NCBI RefSeq assembly: GCF_000818195.1
Contig: NZ_JTHL01000001.1
Coordinates: 6,536,149 to 6,577,280 of the forward strand
Length of the DNA: 41,132 bases
Reading direction: 5' to 3'
Source of the DNA: Streptomyces sp. 150FB
GTDB taxonomy: Bacteria; Actinomycetota; Actinomycetes; Streptomycetales; Streptomycetaceae
Shown: piece after piece, positions 14,955-23,892 of the stretch
How positions within the stretch are numbered: the first letter of the stretch is position 1
Layout of the letters: each line of letters starts with the position of its first letter
Position numbers and translations under genes: made by a program
Notes under the pieces: model-generated
Databases searched by the model: none
Seen by the model: only the letters and a program-made list of their open reading frames with translations
Told to the model about the DNA's origin: nothing

Positions 14955-17063
14955 GTGAGCGACACCACCGATCTGATGGGCGTGACTGCCGACAAGAACG
15001 TCGACACCAACGCGCCCGCCGAAGGTGCTGCCACTGGCACCACCGCACGGCGCCGCCGCTCCGGCACCGGCCTCGAGGGCATGGTCCTGGCCGAGTTGCA
15101 GCAGGTCGCGTCCGGCCTCGGGATCCGGGGCACGGCGCGGATGCGCAAGAGCCAGTTGATCGACGTCATCAAGGAGACGCAGGCGGGTTCACCGGCCGCG
15201 TCCAAGACCGCCGAAGCGGCCGGCGCGGACGCCGAGAGCAAGCCGAAGCGGCGCGCCACGTCCAAGGCGCGTACGGGCGACACGGCCGCCGCCGCCGAGA
15301 AGCCGGACGAGACGCCCGACAAGGCGCAGAAGGCCGAGAAGACCGCGGCGCAGCAGCAGATCGACATTCCCGGTCAGCCTGCCAGCGACGACCAGCCCGC
15401 GGGCGAGCGCCGCAGGCGCAGGGCCACCGCGCAGGCGGGCAGCCCCGAGACCAAGACCGAGGACCGGACGGAAGCCAAGGCCGAGGCCCAGCCCGACGCC
15501 AAGGCCGAGGCTGCGGTCTCCGCCTCCTCGCAGAACGGCGAGGCCGAAGGCCGGCAGGGCCGCCAGGACCGTGGCCAGGGCCAGCGCGGCGACCGTGACC
15601 GCGGTGACCGCGGCGGCGACCGCAGGGACCGGCAGCGCGACCGCCGTGGCAAGTCCGAGGACCAGCAGGGCCAGGGCCAGCAGCAGAACCAGCAGGGCCA
15701 GGGCCAGCAGAGCACCCAGCAGGGTGGCGGCGGCCAGCGCCAGCGGGACAACAACCGCCCCGAGCGCGACAATCGCGGCGGCGGCCAGAACAACGGCCCG
15801 CAGGACGACTTCGACGACGAGGCAGGTGGCCGGCGCGGCCGCCGCGGCCGCTACCGCGACCGCCGTGGCCGTCGCGGCCGTGAGGACTTCGGTCCCGGCG
15901 AGCCGCAGGTGGCCGACGACGACGTGCTGATCCCCGTCGCCGGAATCCTCGACATCCTCGACAACTACGCGTTCATCAGGACCTCGGGCTACCTGCCGGG
16001 CCCCAACGACGTGTACGTGTCGCTCGCCCAGGTCCGTAAGAACGGCCTGCGGAAGGGTGACCACGTCACCGGCGCCGTGCGCCAGCCCAAGGACGGCGAG
16101 CGCCGCGAGAAGTTCAACGCGCTGGTCCGCCTCGACTCGGCGAACGGCATGGCGGCCGAATCCGGCCGGGGGCGGCCCGAGTTCCAGAAGCTCACCCCGC
16201 TCTACCCGCAGGACAGGCTCCGCCTGGAGACCGACCCCGGTGTGCTGACGACCAGGATCATCGACCTCGTCGCACCCATCGGCAAGGGCCAGCGCGGACT
16301 GATCGTCGCCCCGCCGAAGACCGGCAAGACGATGATCCTCCAGGCGATCGCCAACGCCATCACGGTCAACAGCCCCGAGTGCCACCTGATGGTCGTCCTG
16401 GTCGACGAGCGTCCGGAAGAGGTCACCGACATGCAGCGGTCGGTGAAGGGCGAGGTCATCTCCTCGACCTTCGACCGCCCGGCCGAGGACCACACCACCG
16501 TCGCCGAGCTGGCCATCGAGCGCGCGAAGCGCCTCGTCGAGCTGGGTCACGACGTGGTCGTCCTGCTGGACTCCATCACCCGTCTGGGCCGTGCGTACAA
16601 CCTCGCGGCGCCCGCGTCGGGACGCATCCTGTCCGGTGGTGTCGACTCGACCGCGCTCTACCCGCCGAAGCGCTTCTTCGGTGCGGCGCGCAACATCGAG
16701 GACGGCGGCTCGCTGACCATCCTGGCCACCGCGCTCGTCGAGACCGGCTCGCGCATGGACGAGGTGATCTTCGAGGAGTTCAAGGGCACCGGCAACATGG
16801 AGCTCAGGCTCGACCGGAAGCTCTCGGACAAGCGCATCTTCCCGGCGGTGGACGTGGACGCGTCCTCGACCCGTAAGGAAGAGATCCTGCTCGGCGGCGA
16901 GGAACTGGCCGTCGTCTGGAAGCTCCGCCGGGTGCTGCACGCGCTCGACCAGCAGTCCTCGATCGAGCTGCTCCTCGACAAAATGAAGCAGACGAAGTCG
17001 AACGCGGAGTTCCTGCTCCAGATCCAGAAGACGACGCCCGGCAACGGCAACGGCAACGACTGA
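14955..17063 (+). CDS. rho: Transcription termination factor Rho with long disordered insert
   Basis: Hexameric RNA-dependent ATPase that ends transcription at Rho-dependent sites; 702 residues against about 420 in E. coli. A Rho N-terminal SAP-like helix bundle ([18 protein letters not shown] onward) comes first. A long charged Ala/Lys/Glu region, an RGD/RDR-rich part and a Gln/Gly-rich part (about residues 75-310) follow. Then come the RNA-binding cold-shock-like domain ([20 protein letters not shown]) and the ATPase with Walker A APPKTGKT (452-459), Walker [11 protein letters not shown], and the R-loop region near FKGTGNMEL. Such inserts are usual in actinobacterial Rho. The GTG at 14955 follows a ggaagga site. 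Confidence 0.97.
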   Translation: MSDTTDLMGVTADKNVDTNAPAEGAATGTTARRRRSGTGLEGMVLAELQQVASGLGIRGTARMRKSQLIDVIKETQAGSPAASKTAEAAGADAESKPKRRATSKARTGDTAAAAEKPDETPDKAQKAEKTAAQQQIDIPGQPASDDQPAGERRRRRATAQAGSPETKTEDRTEAKAEAQPDAKAEAAVSASSQNGEAEGRQGRQDRGQGQRGDRDRGDRGGDRRDRQRDRRGKSEDQQGQGQQQNQQGQGQQSTQQGGGGQRQRDNNRPERDNRGGGQNNGPQDDFDDEAGGRRGRRGRYRDRRGRRGREDFGPGEPQVADDDVLIPVAGILDILDNYAFIRTSGYLPGPNDVYVSLAQVRKNGLRKGDHVTGAVRQPKDGERREKFNALVRLDSANGMAAESGRGRPEFQKLTPLYPQDRLRLETDPGVLTTRIIDLVAPIGKGQRGLIVAPPKTGKTMILQAIANAITVNSPECHLMVVLVDERPEEVTDMQRSVKGEVISSTFDRPAEDHTTVAELAIERAKRLVELGHDVVVLLDSITRLGRAYNLAAPASGRILSGGVDSTALYPPKRFFGAARNIEDGGSLTILATALVETGSRMDEVIFEEFKGTGNMELRLDRKLSDKRIFPAVDVDASSTRKEEILLGGEELAVVWKLRRVLHALDQQSSIELLLDKMKQTKSNAEFLLQIQKTTPGNGNGND

Positions 17064-17087
17064 TCAGGACAGCGAACCCGCACTCAG

Positions 17088-17118
17088 CCGCCCCGGCGCT
17101 TCGGCGCCGGGGCGGTTT
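17088..17118 (+). terminator. Intrinsic terminator of rho
   Basis: A perfect 12-bp G+C stem (17088-17099 with 17104-17115) is closed by a stable TTCG tetraloop and followed by TTT. Confidence 0.93.
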
Positions 17119-17154
17119 CGTGTGTCGTCCCGCCGCCGGCTTCCCCAGCGCGGA

Positions 17155-17170
17155 ACACAGCGCGCTGTGT
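17155..17170. promoter_or_regulatory. Perfect 16-bp palindrome before the LCP gene
   Basis: ACACAGCGCGCTGTGT lies between the rho terminator and a promoter of the LCP gene, about 50 to 65 bases before the predicted transcription start. It may be an operator. Confidence 0.5.
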
Positions 17171-17185
17171 CACCCTTCAAGATGC

Positions 17186-17214
17186 TTCACCGTCCGTACA
17201 AGTGGCGACATACT
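17186..17214 (+). promoter_or_regulatory. Putative promoter of the LCP gene
   Basis: TTCACC (17186-17191) and CATACT (17209-17214) are 17 bases apart. The gene begins at 17272. Confidence 0.4.
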
Positions 17215-17271
17215 TCGCCTTTCACCACGGCAGGGGGTAGCAGTACCAGCACCGAGTGACTGAGGGAGAAC

Positions 17272-18372
17272 ATGACCGACCGCAGGAGCAGGCGCCTGGG
17301 TGGCAACGGCACACGCAGCAGGACGCCGAGCAGGCGCCGCAGGGTGATGTTCATCGTTGTCTGGTGCCTCGTCGGCCTTGTCGTGCTCGCCGGGGGCGGC
17401 CTCGGCTTCGTGTATTTCAAGCTCAACGGCAATCTCAACGGCATCGACATCAACGCGCAGCTCGGAAACGGACGCCCCAAGAACGTCGACAACGGCTCGG
17501 AGGACATCCTCGTCCTCGGCTCGGACTCCCGCTCCGGCGCCAACGCGGGGTACGGGGGGAGCGCGGGCGGCACCGCCCGCTCCGACACCGCGATGATCAT
17601 CCACGTCTACAAGGGCCACAAGAAGGCCAGCTTGGTGTCCGTACCGCGCGACACCCTGGTCCAGCGCCCCGCCTGCGCCGGCCCCAAGGGCAAGACGGTC
17701 CCGGCGCGGCAGGAGGCCATGTTCAACTCGGCGTACGAGGTCGGCGGCCCGGCCTGCACGGTGAAGACCGTCGAAAAGATGTCCGGCATCCGCATGGACC
17801 ACTTCATCGAGGTCGATTTCACCGGCTTCAAGAAGCTCATCGACCAACTGGGCGGCGTGAAGATCACCACCAGCAAGGCGATCGACGACCCCAAGAGCCA
17901 CCTCAAGCTGGCGAAGGGCACCCACACCCTGCACGGCGAACAGGCCCTCGGCCTGGTGCGGACCCGTAAGACCGTCGGCGACGGCAGCGACCTCGGCCGT
18001 ATCCAGCTCCAGCAGGCCTTCGTCAAAGCGCTGATCAGCCAGGTAAAGAGCGTCGGCGTGTTCAGCAACCCGAAGAAGCTCTACGACCTCGCAGACAGCG
18101 CCACCAAGGCGATCACCCCGGACTCGGGGCTCGACTCGGTCGAGAAGCTGATCGGCTTCGCCGGCGGCCTGAAGGAGCTCTCGGCGGGGAATGTCAGGAT
18201 GATCACGCTGCCGGTGCGCTACGACCCCGCCGACCCCAACCGCGTACTGCCCCTGCGCAAGGCCTCCCAGCAGGTCTGGACGGCCCTGCGGCAGGACAGG
18301 CCCATCCCGGCGTCGGCGACCAAGGACTCGGCCGGGGACAAGGGCACAGCGCACGGTGTGGTCACGGGCTGA
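17272..18372 (+). CDS. LytR-CpsA-Psr (LCP) family cell-wall glycopolymer ligase
   Basis: Membrane enzyme that transfers undecaprenyl-linked anionic glycopolymers to peptidoglycan. In this 366-residue protein a short basic cytoplasmic tail is followed by one transmembrane helix at about residues 24-46. The LCP domain follows: [38 protein letters not shown] with the acidic and arginine residues that hold the pyrophosphate lipid, [21 protein letters not shown] and [23 protein letters not shown]. The C-terminal tail after about 320 is variable. A gggagaa site precedes the ATG. wecA at 23893 would supply lipid-linked precursors in the same pathway. Confidence 0.93.
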   Translation: MTDRRSRRLGGNGTRSRTPSRRRRVMFIVVWCLVGLVVLAGGGLGFVYFKLNGNLNGIDINAQLGNGRPKNVDNGSEDILVLGSDSRSGANAGYGGSAGGTARSDTAMIIHVYKGHKKASLVSVPRDTLVQRPACAGPKGKTVPARQEAMFNSAYEVGGPACTVKTVEKMSGIRMDHFIEVDFTGFKKLIDQLGGVKITTSKAIDDPKSHLKLAKGTHTLHGEQALGLVRTRKTVGDGSDLGRIQLQQAFVKALISQVKSVGVFSNPKKLYDLADSATKAITPDSGLDSVEKLIGFAGGLKELSAGNVRMITLPVRYDPADPNRVLPLRKASQQVWTALRQDRPIPASATKDSAGDKGTAHGVVTG

Positions 18373-18401
18373 GACCGGAATAGATCCGGACACCCCCCGG
18401 T

Positions 18402-18523
18402 TTTGGGAGATGCGGCCGGTCCTGGCAGACTGGTCCGTCGGCCCCGGTTCACGTACAAGCGATCCACGCGCGTACGACCCGGTGCGCACCCCGCCGAGGC
18501 GGGGTTGGTCCCTAGGAGACACC
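18402..18523 (+). promoter_or_regulatory. Promoter and structured leader of rpmE
   Basis: TTTGGG (18402-18407) and CAGACT (18426-18431) are 18 bases apart. The leader of about 85 bases has a hairpin with arms 18488-18494 and 18499-18505 just before the AGGAGA site. Structured L31 leaders that bind the protein are predicted in actinobacteria; a match here is not tested. Confidence 0.45.
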
Positions 18524-18748
18524 TTGAAGCGCGACATCCACCCCGCGTACGTCGAGACCCAGGTGAGCTGCACCTGTGGCGCGTCGTTCACCACCCGGAG
18601 CACCATCGAGTCCGGCACGATCCGTGCGGACCTCTGCTCCGAGTGCCACCCGTTCTACACGGGCAAGCAGAAGATCCTCGACACCGGTGGCCGCGTGGCC
18701 CGCTTCGAGGCCCGCTTCGGCAAGTCGGCTGCCGCCGCCAAGAAGTAG
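18524..18748 (+). CDS. rpmE: 50S ribosomal protein L31, zinc-binding form
   Basis: Component of the large ribosomal subunit that bridges the subunits. The 74-residue protein starts [18 protein letters not shown] and has four zinc ligands, Cys16, Cys18, Cys38 and Cys41, so it is the C+ type replaced by an alternative L31 under zinc limitation in many bacteria. The start is a TTG at 18524 with aggaga six bases upstream. The longer frame from 18356 has no conserved sequence. It has its own promoter and a very strong terminator. Confidence 0.96.
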   Translation: MKRDIHPAYVETQVSCTCGASFTTRSTIESGTIRADLCSECHPFYTGKQKILDTGGRVARFEARFGKSAAAAKK

Positions 18749-18758
18749 CGAGCACCCT

Positions 18759-18806
18759 GCGCCGGTCCGCGGCGCCCCTTTCACGGGGCGCCGCGACCGG
18801 CGCTTT
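18759..18806 (+). terminator. Intrinsic terminator of rpmE
   Basis: Arms 18759-18778 and 18785-18803 form 19 pairs with one bulged C, followed by TTT. Confidence 0.92.
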
Positions 18807-18905
18807 GGCGTCCCGAAGCAGCCTGCGAGCACCTCGCGAGCTGCTTCGGAGGCAGCCTCGCGGCACCCCCGGGCACCTTCCGGTGAGCTTTCCGCGGTAT
18901 TTCCC

Positions 18906-18939
18906 CGCAGCACCTTCGCAGCACCTTCGCAGCACCCTT
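18906..18939 (+). repeat. Three 11-nt tandem units before prfA
   Basis: Units cgcagcacctt, cgcagcacctt and cgcagcaccctt lie in a row just before the prfA ribosome binding site. Confidence 0.85.
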
Positions 18940-18961
18940 CGTACCAACCCAGGAGCCCCCG

Positions 18962-20041
18962 ATGTTCGAGGCGGTCGAGGACCTGATCGGCGAGCACGCC
19001 GATCTGGAGAAGAAGCTTGCCGACCCGTCGGTCCACTCGGACCAGGGATACGCCCGCAAGCTCAACAAGCGATACGCCGAGCTGACCCCGATCATCGGCA
19101 CGTTCCGCTCCTGGAAGCAGACCGGCGAGGACATCGTGACGGCCCGGGAGTTCGCGGCCGACGACCCCGATTTCGCCGCCGAGGCCAAGGAGCTGGAGAA
19201 GCGGCGCGAGGAGCTGACCGAGAAGCTGCGCCTGCTGCTCGTACCGCGCGACCCCAGCGACGACAAGGACGTCATCCTGGAGGTCAAGGCCGGAGCGGGC
19301 GGCGACGAGTCCGCGCTCTTCGCCGGCGACCTGCTGCGGATGTATCTGCGGTACGCCGAGCGCGTCGGCTGGAAGACCGAGATCATCGACGCCACCGAGT
19401 CCGAGCTGGGCGGCTACAAGGACGTCCAGGTCGCCGTGAAGACCAAGGGCGGCAACGGCGCGACCGAGCCGGGACAGGGCGTCTGGGCCCGGATGAAGTA
19501 CGAGGGCGGGGTGCACCGCGTGCAGCGGGTGCCCGCGACCGAGTCCCAGGGCCGCATCCACACCTCGGCGGCGGGCGTCCTCGTGACCCCCGAGGCCGAG
19601 GAGATCGACGTCGAGATCAACCAGAACGACCTGCGCATCGACGTCTACCGCTCGTCGGGGCCCGGCGGCCAGTCCGTCAACACCACCGACTCGGCCGTGC
19701 GCATCACCCATGTGCCGACCGGCGTCGTCGCCTCCTGCCAGAACGAGAAGAGCCAGCTCCAGAACAAGGAGCAGGCCATGCGTATCCTTCGTTCGCGGCT
19801 GCTCGCGGCAGCGCAGGAGGAGGCGGAGAAGAACGCCGCCGACGCCCGGCGCAGCCAGGTCCGTACGGTCGACCGCTCGGAGAAGATCCGTACGTACAAC
19901 TTCCCCGAAAACCGGATCTCGGACCACCGCGTCGGTTTCAAGGCGTACAACTTGGACCAGGTGCTCGACGGGGAGCTGGACGCCGTGATCCAGGCCTGTG
20001 TCGACGCCGACTCCGCCGCGAAGCTCGCCGCCGCGCAGTAA
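18962..20041 (+). CDS. prfA: Peptide chain release factor 1
   Basis: Class I release factor of 359 residues that reads UAA and UAG and triggers peptide release on the ribosome. The codon-recognition PAT motif is at residues 191-193 ([14 protein letters not shown]) and the catalytic GGQ at 235-237 in [18 protein letters not shown], rather than SPF, makes it RF1. The Gln of GGQ is the target of PrmC, which is encoded next. AGGAG lies seven bases before the ATG. Confidence 0.98.
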   Translation: MFEAVEDLIGEHADLEKKLADPSVHSDQGYARKLNKRYAELTPIIGTFRSWKQTGEDIVTAREFAADDPDFAAEAKELEKRREELTEKLRLLLVPRDPSDDKDVILEVKAGAGGDESALFAGDLLRMYLRYAERVGWKTEIIDATESELGGYKDVQVAVKTKGGNGATEPGQGVWARMKYEGGVHRVQRVPATESQGRIHTSAAGVLVTPEAEEIDVEINQNDLRIDVYRSSGPGGQSVNTTDSAVRITHVPTGVVASCQNEKSQLQNKEQAMRILRSRLLAAAQEEAEKNAADARRSQVRTVDRSEKIRTYNFPENRISDHRVGFKAYNLDQVLDGELDAVIQACVDADSAAKLAAAQ

Positions 20042-20079
20042 CGCCCAGCCATCCACTTACGCAGTCCGGAGGAACCAGC

Positions 20080-20985
20080 GTGCAGCCACATTCTGGGGGG
20101 CCCAGCGACCCTCAGCGGCTCCGCCGCGGGCCCGTACCCCGCAGTCTGCTGCTCGCCGAGGTGGCCAGGGCCACCCAGCGGCTGGCGGACGCGGGCGTGC
20201 CCTCGCCGCGCTTCGACGCGGAGGAACTCGCCGCGTACGTGCACGGCGTCAAGCGGGGAGAGCTGCACAACGTCAAGGACAGCGACTTCGACGCCCGCTA
20301 CTGGGAGGCGATCGCCCGCCGCGAGGCCCGTGAGCCGCTCCAGCACATCACCGGGCGCGCGTTCTTCCGGTACCTGGAGCTCCAGGTCGGGCCCGGCGTC
20401 TTCGTACCGCGCCCGGAGACCGAGTCGGTCGTCGGCTGGGCCATAGACGCCGTACGCGCCATGGACGTCGTCGAGCCGCTCATCGTGGACCTCTGCTCGG
20501 GCTCCGGCGCGATCGCGCTCGCCATGGCGCAGGAGGTGCCGCGCTCGCGCGTGCACGCCGTGGAGCTGTCCGAGGAGGCGCTCACCTGGACGCGGAAGAA
20601 CGCCGCGGGGTCCAGGGTCGCCGTGCACCAGGGAGACGCCCTGACGGCCCTCCCGGAGTTCGAGGGCCAGGTCGACCTGGTCATCTCCAACCCGCCGTAC
20701 ATCCCGCTCACCGAGTGGGAGTACGTCGCCCCCGAGGCCCGCGACCACGACCCGCAGATGTCCCTCTTCTCGGGCGAGGACGGCCTCGACACGATCCGCG
20801 GCATCGAGCGCACCGCGCACCGGCTGCTGCGGCCCGGCGGCCTGGTGGTCGTGGAGCACGCCGACACCCAGGGCGGCCAGGTCCCGTGGATCTTCAGTGA
20901 GGAGTCCGGCTGGGCCGACGCGGCAGACCACCCGGACCTGAACAAGCGCCCGCGCTTCGCGACGGCCCGCAAGGCCATGCCATGA
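20080..20985 (+). CDS. prmC: Release factor glutamine methyltransferase
   Basis: SAM-dependent N5-glutamine methyltransferase that modifies the GGQ motif of release factors. The 301-residue protein has an N-terminal helical substrate domain (RSLLLAEVARATQRLADAGV) and a Rossmann-like domain with VDLCSGSGAIALAM as SAM site and the catalytic NPPY at residues 204-207. The GTG at 20080 has GGAGG seven bases upstream; the larger open frame upstream is only a shifted reading of rpmE and prfA. It follows its substrate gene prfA after 38 bases. Confidence 0.95.
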   Translation: MQPHSGGPSDPQRLRRGPVPRSLLLAEVARATQRLADAGVPSPRFDAEELAAYVHGVKRGELHNVKDSDFDARYWEAIARREAREPLQHITGRAFFRYLELQVGPGVFVPRPETESVVGWAIDAVRAMDVVEPLIVDLCSGSGAIALAMAQEVPRSRVHAVELSEEALTWTRKNAAGSRVAVHQGDALTALPEFEGQVDLVISNPPYIPLTEWEYVAPEARDHDPQMSLFSGEDGLDTIRGIERTAHRLLRPGGLVVVEHADTQGGQVPWIFSEESGWADAADHPDLNKRPRFATARKAMP

Positions 20986-21152
20986 GCGTGCCGAACGCCG
21001 TACGCGGCATGAACGCCACGAACGCCGTGAACGTCCTGAACGCTGTGAACGCCCGGAACGAGACGACCCCTGTGCGCCGTGCACAGAGTGTCCCCGCGCA
21101 AAGAGACCATGCGCAAAGCGACTGTGTGCGAAAAATGAGGGAGGGCCGTTAA
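20982..21152 (+). CDS. Possible 56-residue ORF of tandem Asn-Ala units
   Basis: An ATG at 20982 overlaps the prmC stop as ATGA. The frame stays open for 56 codons and ends with TAA at 21150-21152, the base before the tsaC ATG. It begins MSVPNAVRGMNATNAVNVLN, so part of it is a three-residue repeat (NAT, NAV, NVL, NAV, NAR) made by 9-nt DNA units. The second half is charged. No family is recognised. It may be a real coupling peptide, or only repeat DNA that happens to be open. Confidence 0.3.
   Translation: MSVPNAVRGMNATNAVNVLNAVNARNETTPVRRAQSVPAQRDHAQSDCVRKMREGR
21011..21060 (+). repeat. 9-nt tandem repeat between prmC and tsaC
   Basis: Units gaacgccac, gaacgccgt, gaacgtcct, gaacgctgt, gaacgcccg and a partial gaacg lie head to tail. 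Confidence 0.9.
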
Positions 21153-21800
21153 ATGGCCAGGCGATACGACTGCAACGACGCGACCGACCGCTCGACGGGT
21201 CTGCGTGAGGCCGCGTCGGCCGTACGCCGTGGTGAGCTGGTCGTCCTGCCCACGGACACGGTGTACGGGATCGGCGCCGACGCGTTCGGCGCCGAGGCCG
21301 TCGCTGATCTGCTGGAGGCCAAGGGGCGCGGCCGCAACATGCCCACCCCTGTCCTGATCGGCTCGCCGAACACCCTCCACGGCCTGGTCACCGACTTCTC
21401 CGAGCAGGCCTGGGAGCTCGTCGACGCCTTCTGGCCCGGCGCCCTGACCCTCGTCGCCAGGCACCAGCCGTCGCTCCAGTGGGACCTCGGGGAGACCCGT
21501 GGCACCGTCGCCGTCCGGATGCCGCTGCACCCCGTCGCGATCGAGCTGCTCACCGAGGTCGGTCCGATGGCCGTCTCCAGCGCCAACCTCACGGGCCACC
21601 GGGCCCCCGAGGACTGCGACGCCGCCCAGGAGATGCTGGGGGACTCCGTCTCGGTCTACCTCGACGGCGGCCCCACGCCCGGGATCGTGCCGTCCTCGAT
21701 CGTCGACGTCACCGGCAAGGTCCCGGTACTGCTGCGGGCCGGCGCCCTCGACGCGGAAGAGCTCCGCAAGGTGGTACCCGACCTCGAGGTGGCCAATTGA
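21153..21800 (+). CDS. tsaC: L-threonylcarbamoyladenylate synthase
   Basis: YrdC-fold enzyme of 215 residues that makes threonylcarbamoyl-AMP from threonine, bicarbonate and ATP for the t6A modification at A37 of tRNAs that read ANN codons. The entry motif LPTDTVYGIGADAF, the KGRGRNMPTPVLIG segment that binds substrates, and SSANLTGHRAPEDCD are conserved. It lacks the extra Sua5 domain, hence the short TsaC type. The start lies directly after the stop of the small ORF, with gagggaggg upstream. The next gene overlaps its stop codon. Confidence 0.94.
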   Translation: MARRYDCNDATDRSTGLREAASAVRRGELVVLPTDTVYGIGADAFGAEAVADLLEAKGRGRNMPTPVLIGSPNTLHGLVTDFSEQAWELVDAFWPGALTLVARHQPSLQWDLGETRGTVAVRMPLHPVAIELLTEVGPMAVSSANLTGHRAPEDCDAAQEMLGDSVSVYLDGGPTPGIVPSSIVDVTGKVPVLLRAGALDAEELRKVVPDLEVAN

Positions 21801-22456
21801 CCGCCCCTGAGGGGCGTGGCATAGCGGAAACCGCACAGCACATCAATACGTTCCGCATCCTCCACGTCAGTACCGGCAACGTCTGCCGCTCGCCCATCAC
21901 GGAGCGGCTGACCCGCCATGCCCTGACCGTGCGCCTCGGCGCGGCGCTGACGGACGGGCTGATCGTGGAGAGCGCGGGCACCTGGGGCCACGAGGGCGCC
22001 CCGATGGAGGCGAACGCCGAAGCGGTCCTCGCGGACTTCGGCGCCGACGCCTCCGGCTTCGTGGGCCGTGAGCTGCTCGACGAGCACGTCATCAGGGCGG
22101 ACCTGGTCCTCACGGCGACCCGCGACCACCGCGCGCAGGTCATCTCGATGGGCCACTCGGCCGGTCTGCGCACCTTCACGCTCAAGGAATTCACCCGGCT
22201 GGTACGGGCCATAGATCCGGCGACGCTGCCCGACCCCCTGGACGAGGGCGTGGTCGAACGCGCCCGCGCCCTGGTCCGAGCGGCCGCGGCGCTGCGCGGC
22301 TGGCTGCTGGCGCCGACGGCGGAGGCCGACGAGGTCTACGACCCGTACGGCGCCCCCATCACGTTCTTCCGGTCGATCGGCGACGAGATCAACCAGGCCC
22401 TCGACCCGGTGGTAACGGCCCTGACCGGGGTAAGCGGGCTGCGACAGCACCGGTAG
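21797..22456 (+). CDS. Low-molecular-weight tyrosine phosphatase-like protein with Ser at the nucleophile position
   Basis: A 219-residue protein with the LMW phosphatase/arsenate reductase fold. The P-loop reads HVSTGNVCRSPITERL. In active enzymes of the family the loop is CxGNxCRSP and its first Cys is the nucleophile; here that position is Ser25 (codon agt at 21869), while Cys30 and Arg31 remain. The general acid loop is kept as Asp182 in VYDPYG. It may be inactive, a binder, or use other chemistry. The TTG start at 21797 overlaps the tsaC stop (TTGA), so translation is coupled; gaggtgg lies upstream. There is an insertion of about 30 residues before the DPYG loop. Confidence 0.85.
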   Translation: MTAPEGRGIAETAQHINTFRILHVSTGNVCRSPITERLTRHALTVRLGAALTDGLIVESAGTWGHEGAPMEANAEAVLADFGADASGFVGRELLDEHVIRADLVLTATRDHRAQVISMGHSAGLRTFTLKEFTRLVRAIDPATLPDPLDEGVVERARALVRAAAALRGWLLAPTAEADEVYDPYGAPITFFRSIGDEINQALDPVVTALTGVSGLRQHR

Positions 22457-22519
22457 GCGTTCCCGGTGGGTGCGGCCTAGATTGGAGGGGCAGGAAACCC
22501 CCCAGGCCCGGAGCCCGAG

Positions 22520-23791
22520 ATGTCGGTCAGTGAAGCAGCCGCCCCTCACGCGCCGTACGCATCGTACGCACAGCAGTTCGATGTGCTCAGGCGGCAGGAT
22601 CCCGAGCTGGCCGAGGTGGTCCTCGGGGAGACGCGTCGGCAGGCCGACAGCCTCCAGCTCACCGCCGCCGAGAACTTCGCCTCGCCCGCCGTGCTCGCCG
22701 CCCTCGGGTCCCCGCTCGCCAACAAGTACGCCGAGGGCTACCCCGGCGCCCGCCATCACGGCGGCTGCGAGCTGGTGGACGCCGCCGAGCGGATCGCCGT
22801 GGAGCGGGCCAAGGCGCTCTTCGGGGCCGGGCACGCCAACGTACAGCCGCACTCGGGCTCAGCCGCCGTGCTCGCCGCGTACGCCGCCCTCCTGCGGCCC
22901 GGCGACACCGTGCTGGCCATGGGGCTCAACCACGGGGGACACCTCACCCACGGGTCGCCGGCCAACTTCTCCGGCCGGTGGTTCGACTTCGTCGGGTACG
23001 GGGTGGATCCGGCGACCGGCCTCATCGACTACGCACAGGTGCGCGAACTGGCCAGGAGGCACAGTCCCAAGGCCCTCGTCTGCGGATCGATCTCCTACCC
23101 CCGGCACATCGACTACGCCGCATTCCGTGACATCGCCGACGAAGCGGGCGCGTATCTGATCGCCGACGCCGCCCATCCCATCGGGCTGGTCGCCGGGGGA
23201 GCGGCGCCCAACCCGGTGCCGTACGCCGATGTCGTGTGCGCGACGACCCACAAGGTGCTGCGCGGGCCGCGCGGCGGGATGATCCTCTGCGGTCCCGAGT
23301 ACGCCGAGCGCGTCGACCGGGCGGTGTTCCCCTTCACCCAGGGCGGCGCGCAGATGCACACCATCGCGGCGAAGGCCGTGGGTTTTGGTGAGGCGGCGAC
23401 GCCCGCCTTCACCGCGTACGCCCACCAGGTCGTCGCCAACGCCCAGGTACTCGCCCACGCGTTGGCCGCCGAGGGCTTCCCGGTCACCACCGGCGGCACC
23501 GACACCCACCTGATCGTCGCCGACCCGGCGCCGTTCGGTGTGGACGGCAGGACGGCCCGTGGCAGGCTCGCAGCCGCCGGACTCGTCCTGGACCTCTGCG
23601 GACTGCCGGACGCCGAGAGCCGAGGCATCCGTCTCGGCACAGCGGCGGTGACGACGCAGGGGATGGGGGAGTCGGAAATGGGGAGGATCGCCGGGCTGTT
23701 CACCGCCGCGCTGCGCAGCGAGGGCGGCAAGATCCACGGGGTACGCGCCGAGGTCGCCGAGTTGGCGGGTACATTTTCATCTGGCCGGTAG
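22520..23791 (+). CDS. glyA: Serine hydroxymethyltransferase (divergent copy)
   Basis: PLP enzyme of 423 residues that interconverts serine and glycine with tetrahydrofolate. Lys245 in TTHKVLRGPRGG is the Schiff-base residue, and LTAAENFASPAV, QPHSGSAAVLAAY and HGGHLTHGSPANFSG are typical. Two features differ from standard SHMT: the active-site segment usually read as YYGGCE is HHGGCE here (His79-His80), and AHxAGL reads AHPIGL. Streptomyces usually have more than one glyA paralogue, so this may be a specialised copy. ggag lies eight bases before the ATG. Confidence 0.9.
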   Translation: MSVSEAAAPHAPYASYAQQFDVLRRQDPELAEVVLGETRRQADSLQLTAAENFASPAVLAALGSPLANKYAEGYPGARHHGGCELVDAAERIAVERAKALFGAGHANVQPHSGSAAVLAAYAALLRPGDTVLAMGLNHGGHLTHGSPANFSGRWFDFVGYGVDPATGLIDYAQVRELARRHSPKALVCGSISYPRHIDYAAFRDIADEAGAYLIADAAHPIGLVAGGAAPNPVPYADVVCATTHKVLRGPRGGMILCGPEYAERVDRAVFPFTQGGAQMHTIAAKAVGFGEAATPAFTAYAHQVVANAQVLAHALAAEGFPVTTGGTDTHLIVADPAPFGVDGRTARGRLAAAGLVLDLCGLPDAESRGIRLGTAAVTTQGMGESEMGRIAGLFTAALRSEGGKIHGVRAEVAELAGTFSSGR

Positions 23792-23892
23792 AGGTCCCCC
23801 ATCGCGTCCCGCTCAGCGGAGCGGCCCGAGCAGCAGTGCTACGGTCTTACGTGTGGGGCTTGATCGACAAGCGATGATTCTGGGGCAGGCCC

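Noticed and set aside
15189..16940. 583-codon open frame antisense to rho
   Set aside because: High G+C third-position bias produces long mirror frames. Its translation is repetitive Leu/Ala/Val with no conserved motif, while the rho strand is unambiguous.
18403..20079. Open frame running through rpmE and prfA into prmC
   Set aside because: The part before 20080 is out of frame with the two conserved genes and rich in Arg/Gly; PrmC homology begins just after the GTG with GGAGG.
22448..22468. 6-bp inverted repeat at the end of the phosphatase-like gene
   Set aside because: It is short, overlaps the stop codon and has no T-run; too weak to call a terminator.
23809..23824. 6-bp hairpin after glyA
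   Set aside because: Short GC stems of this kind are expected by chance in such DNA.
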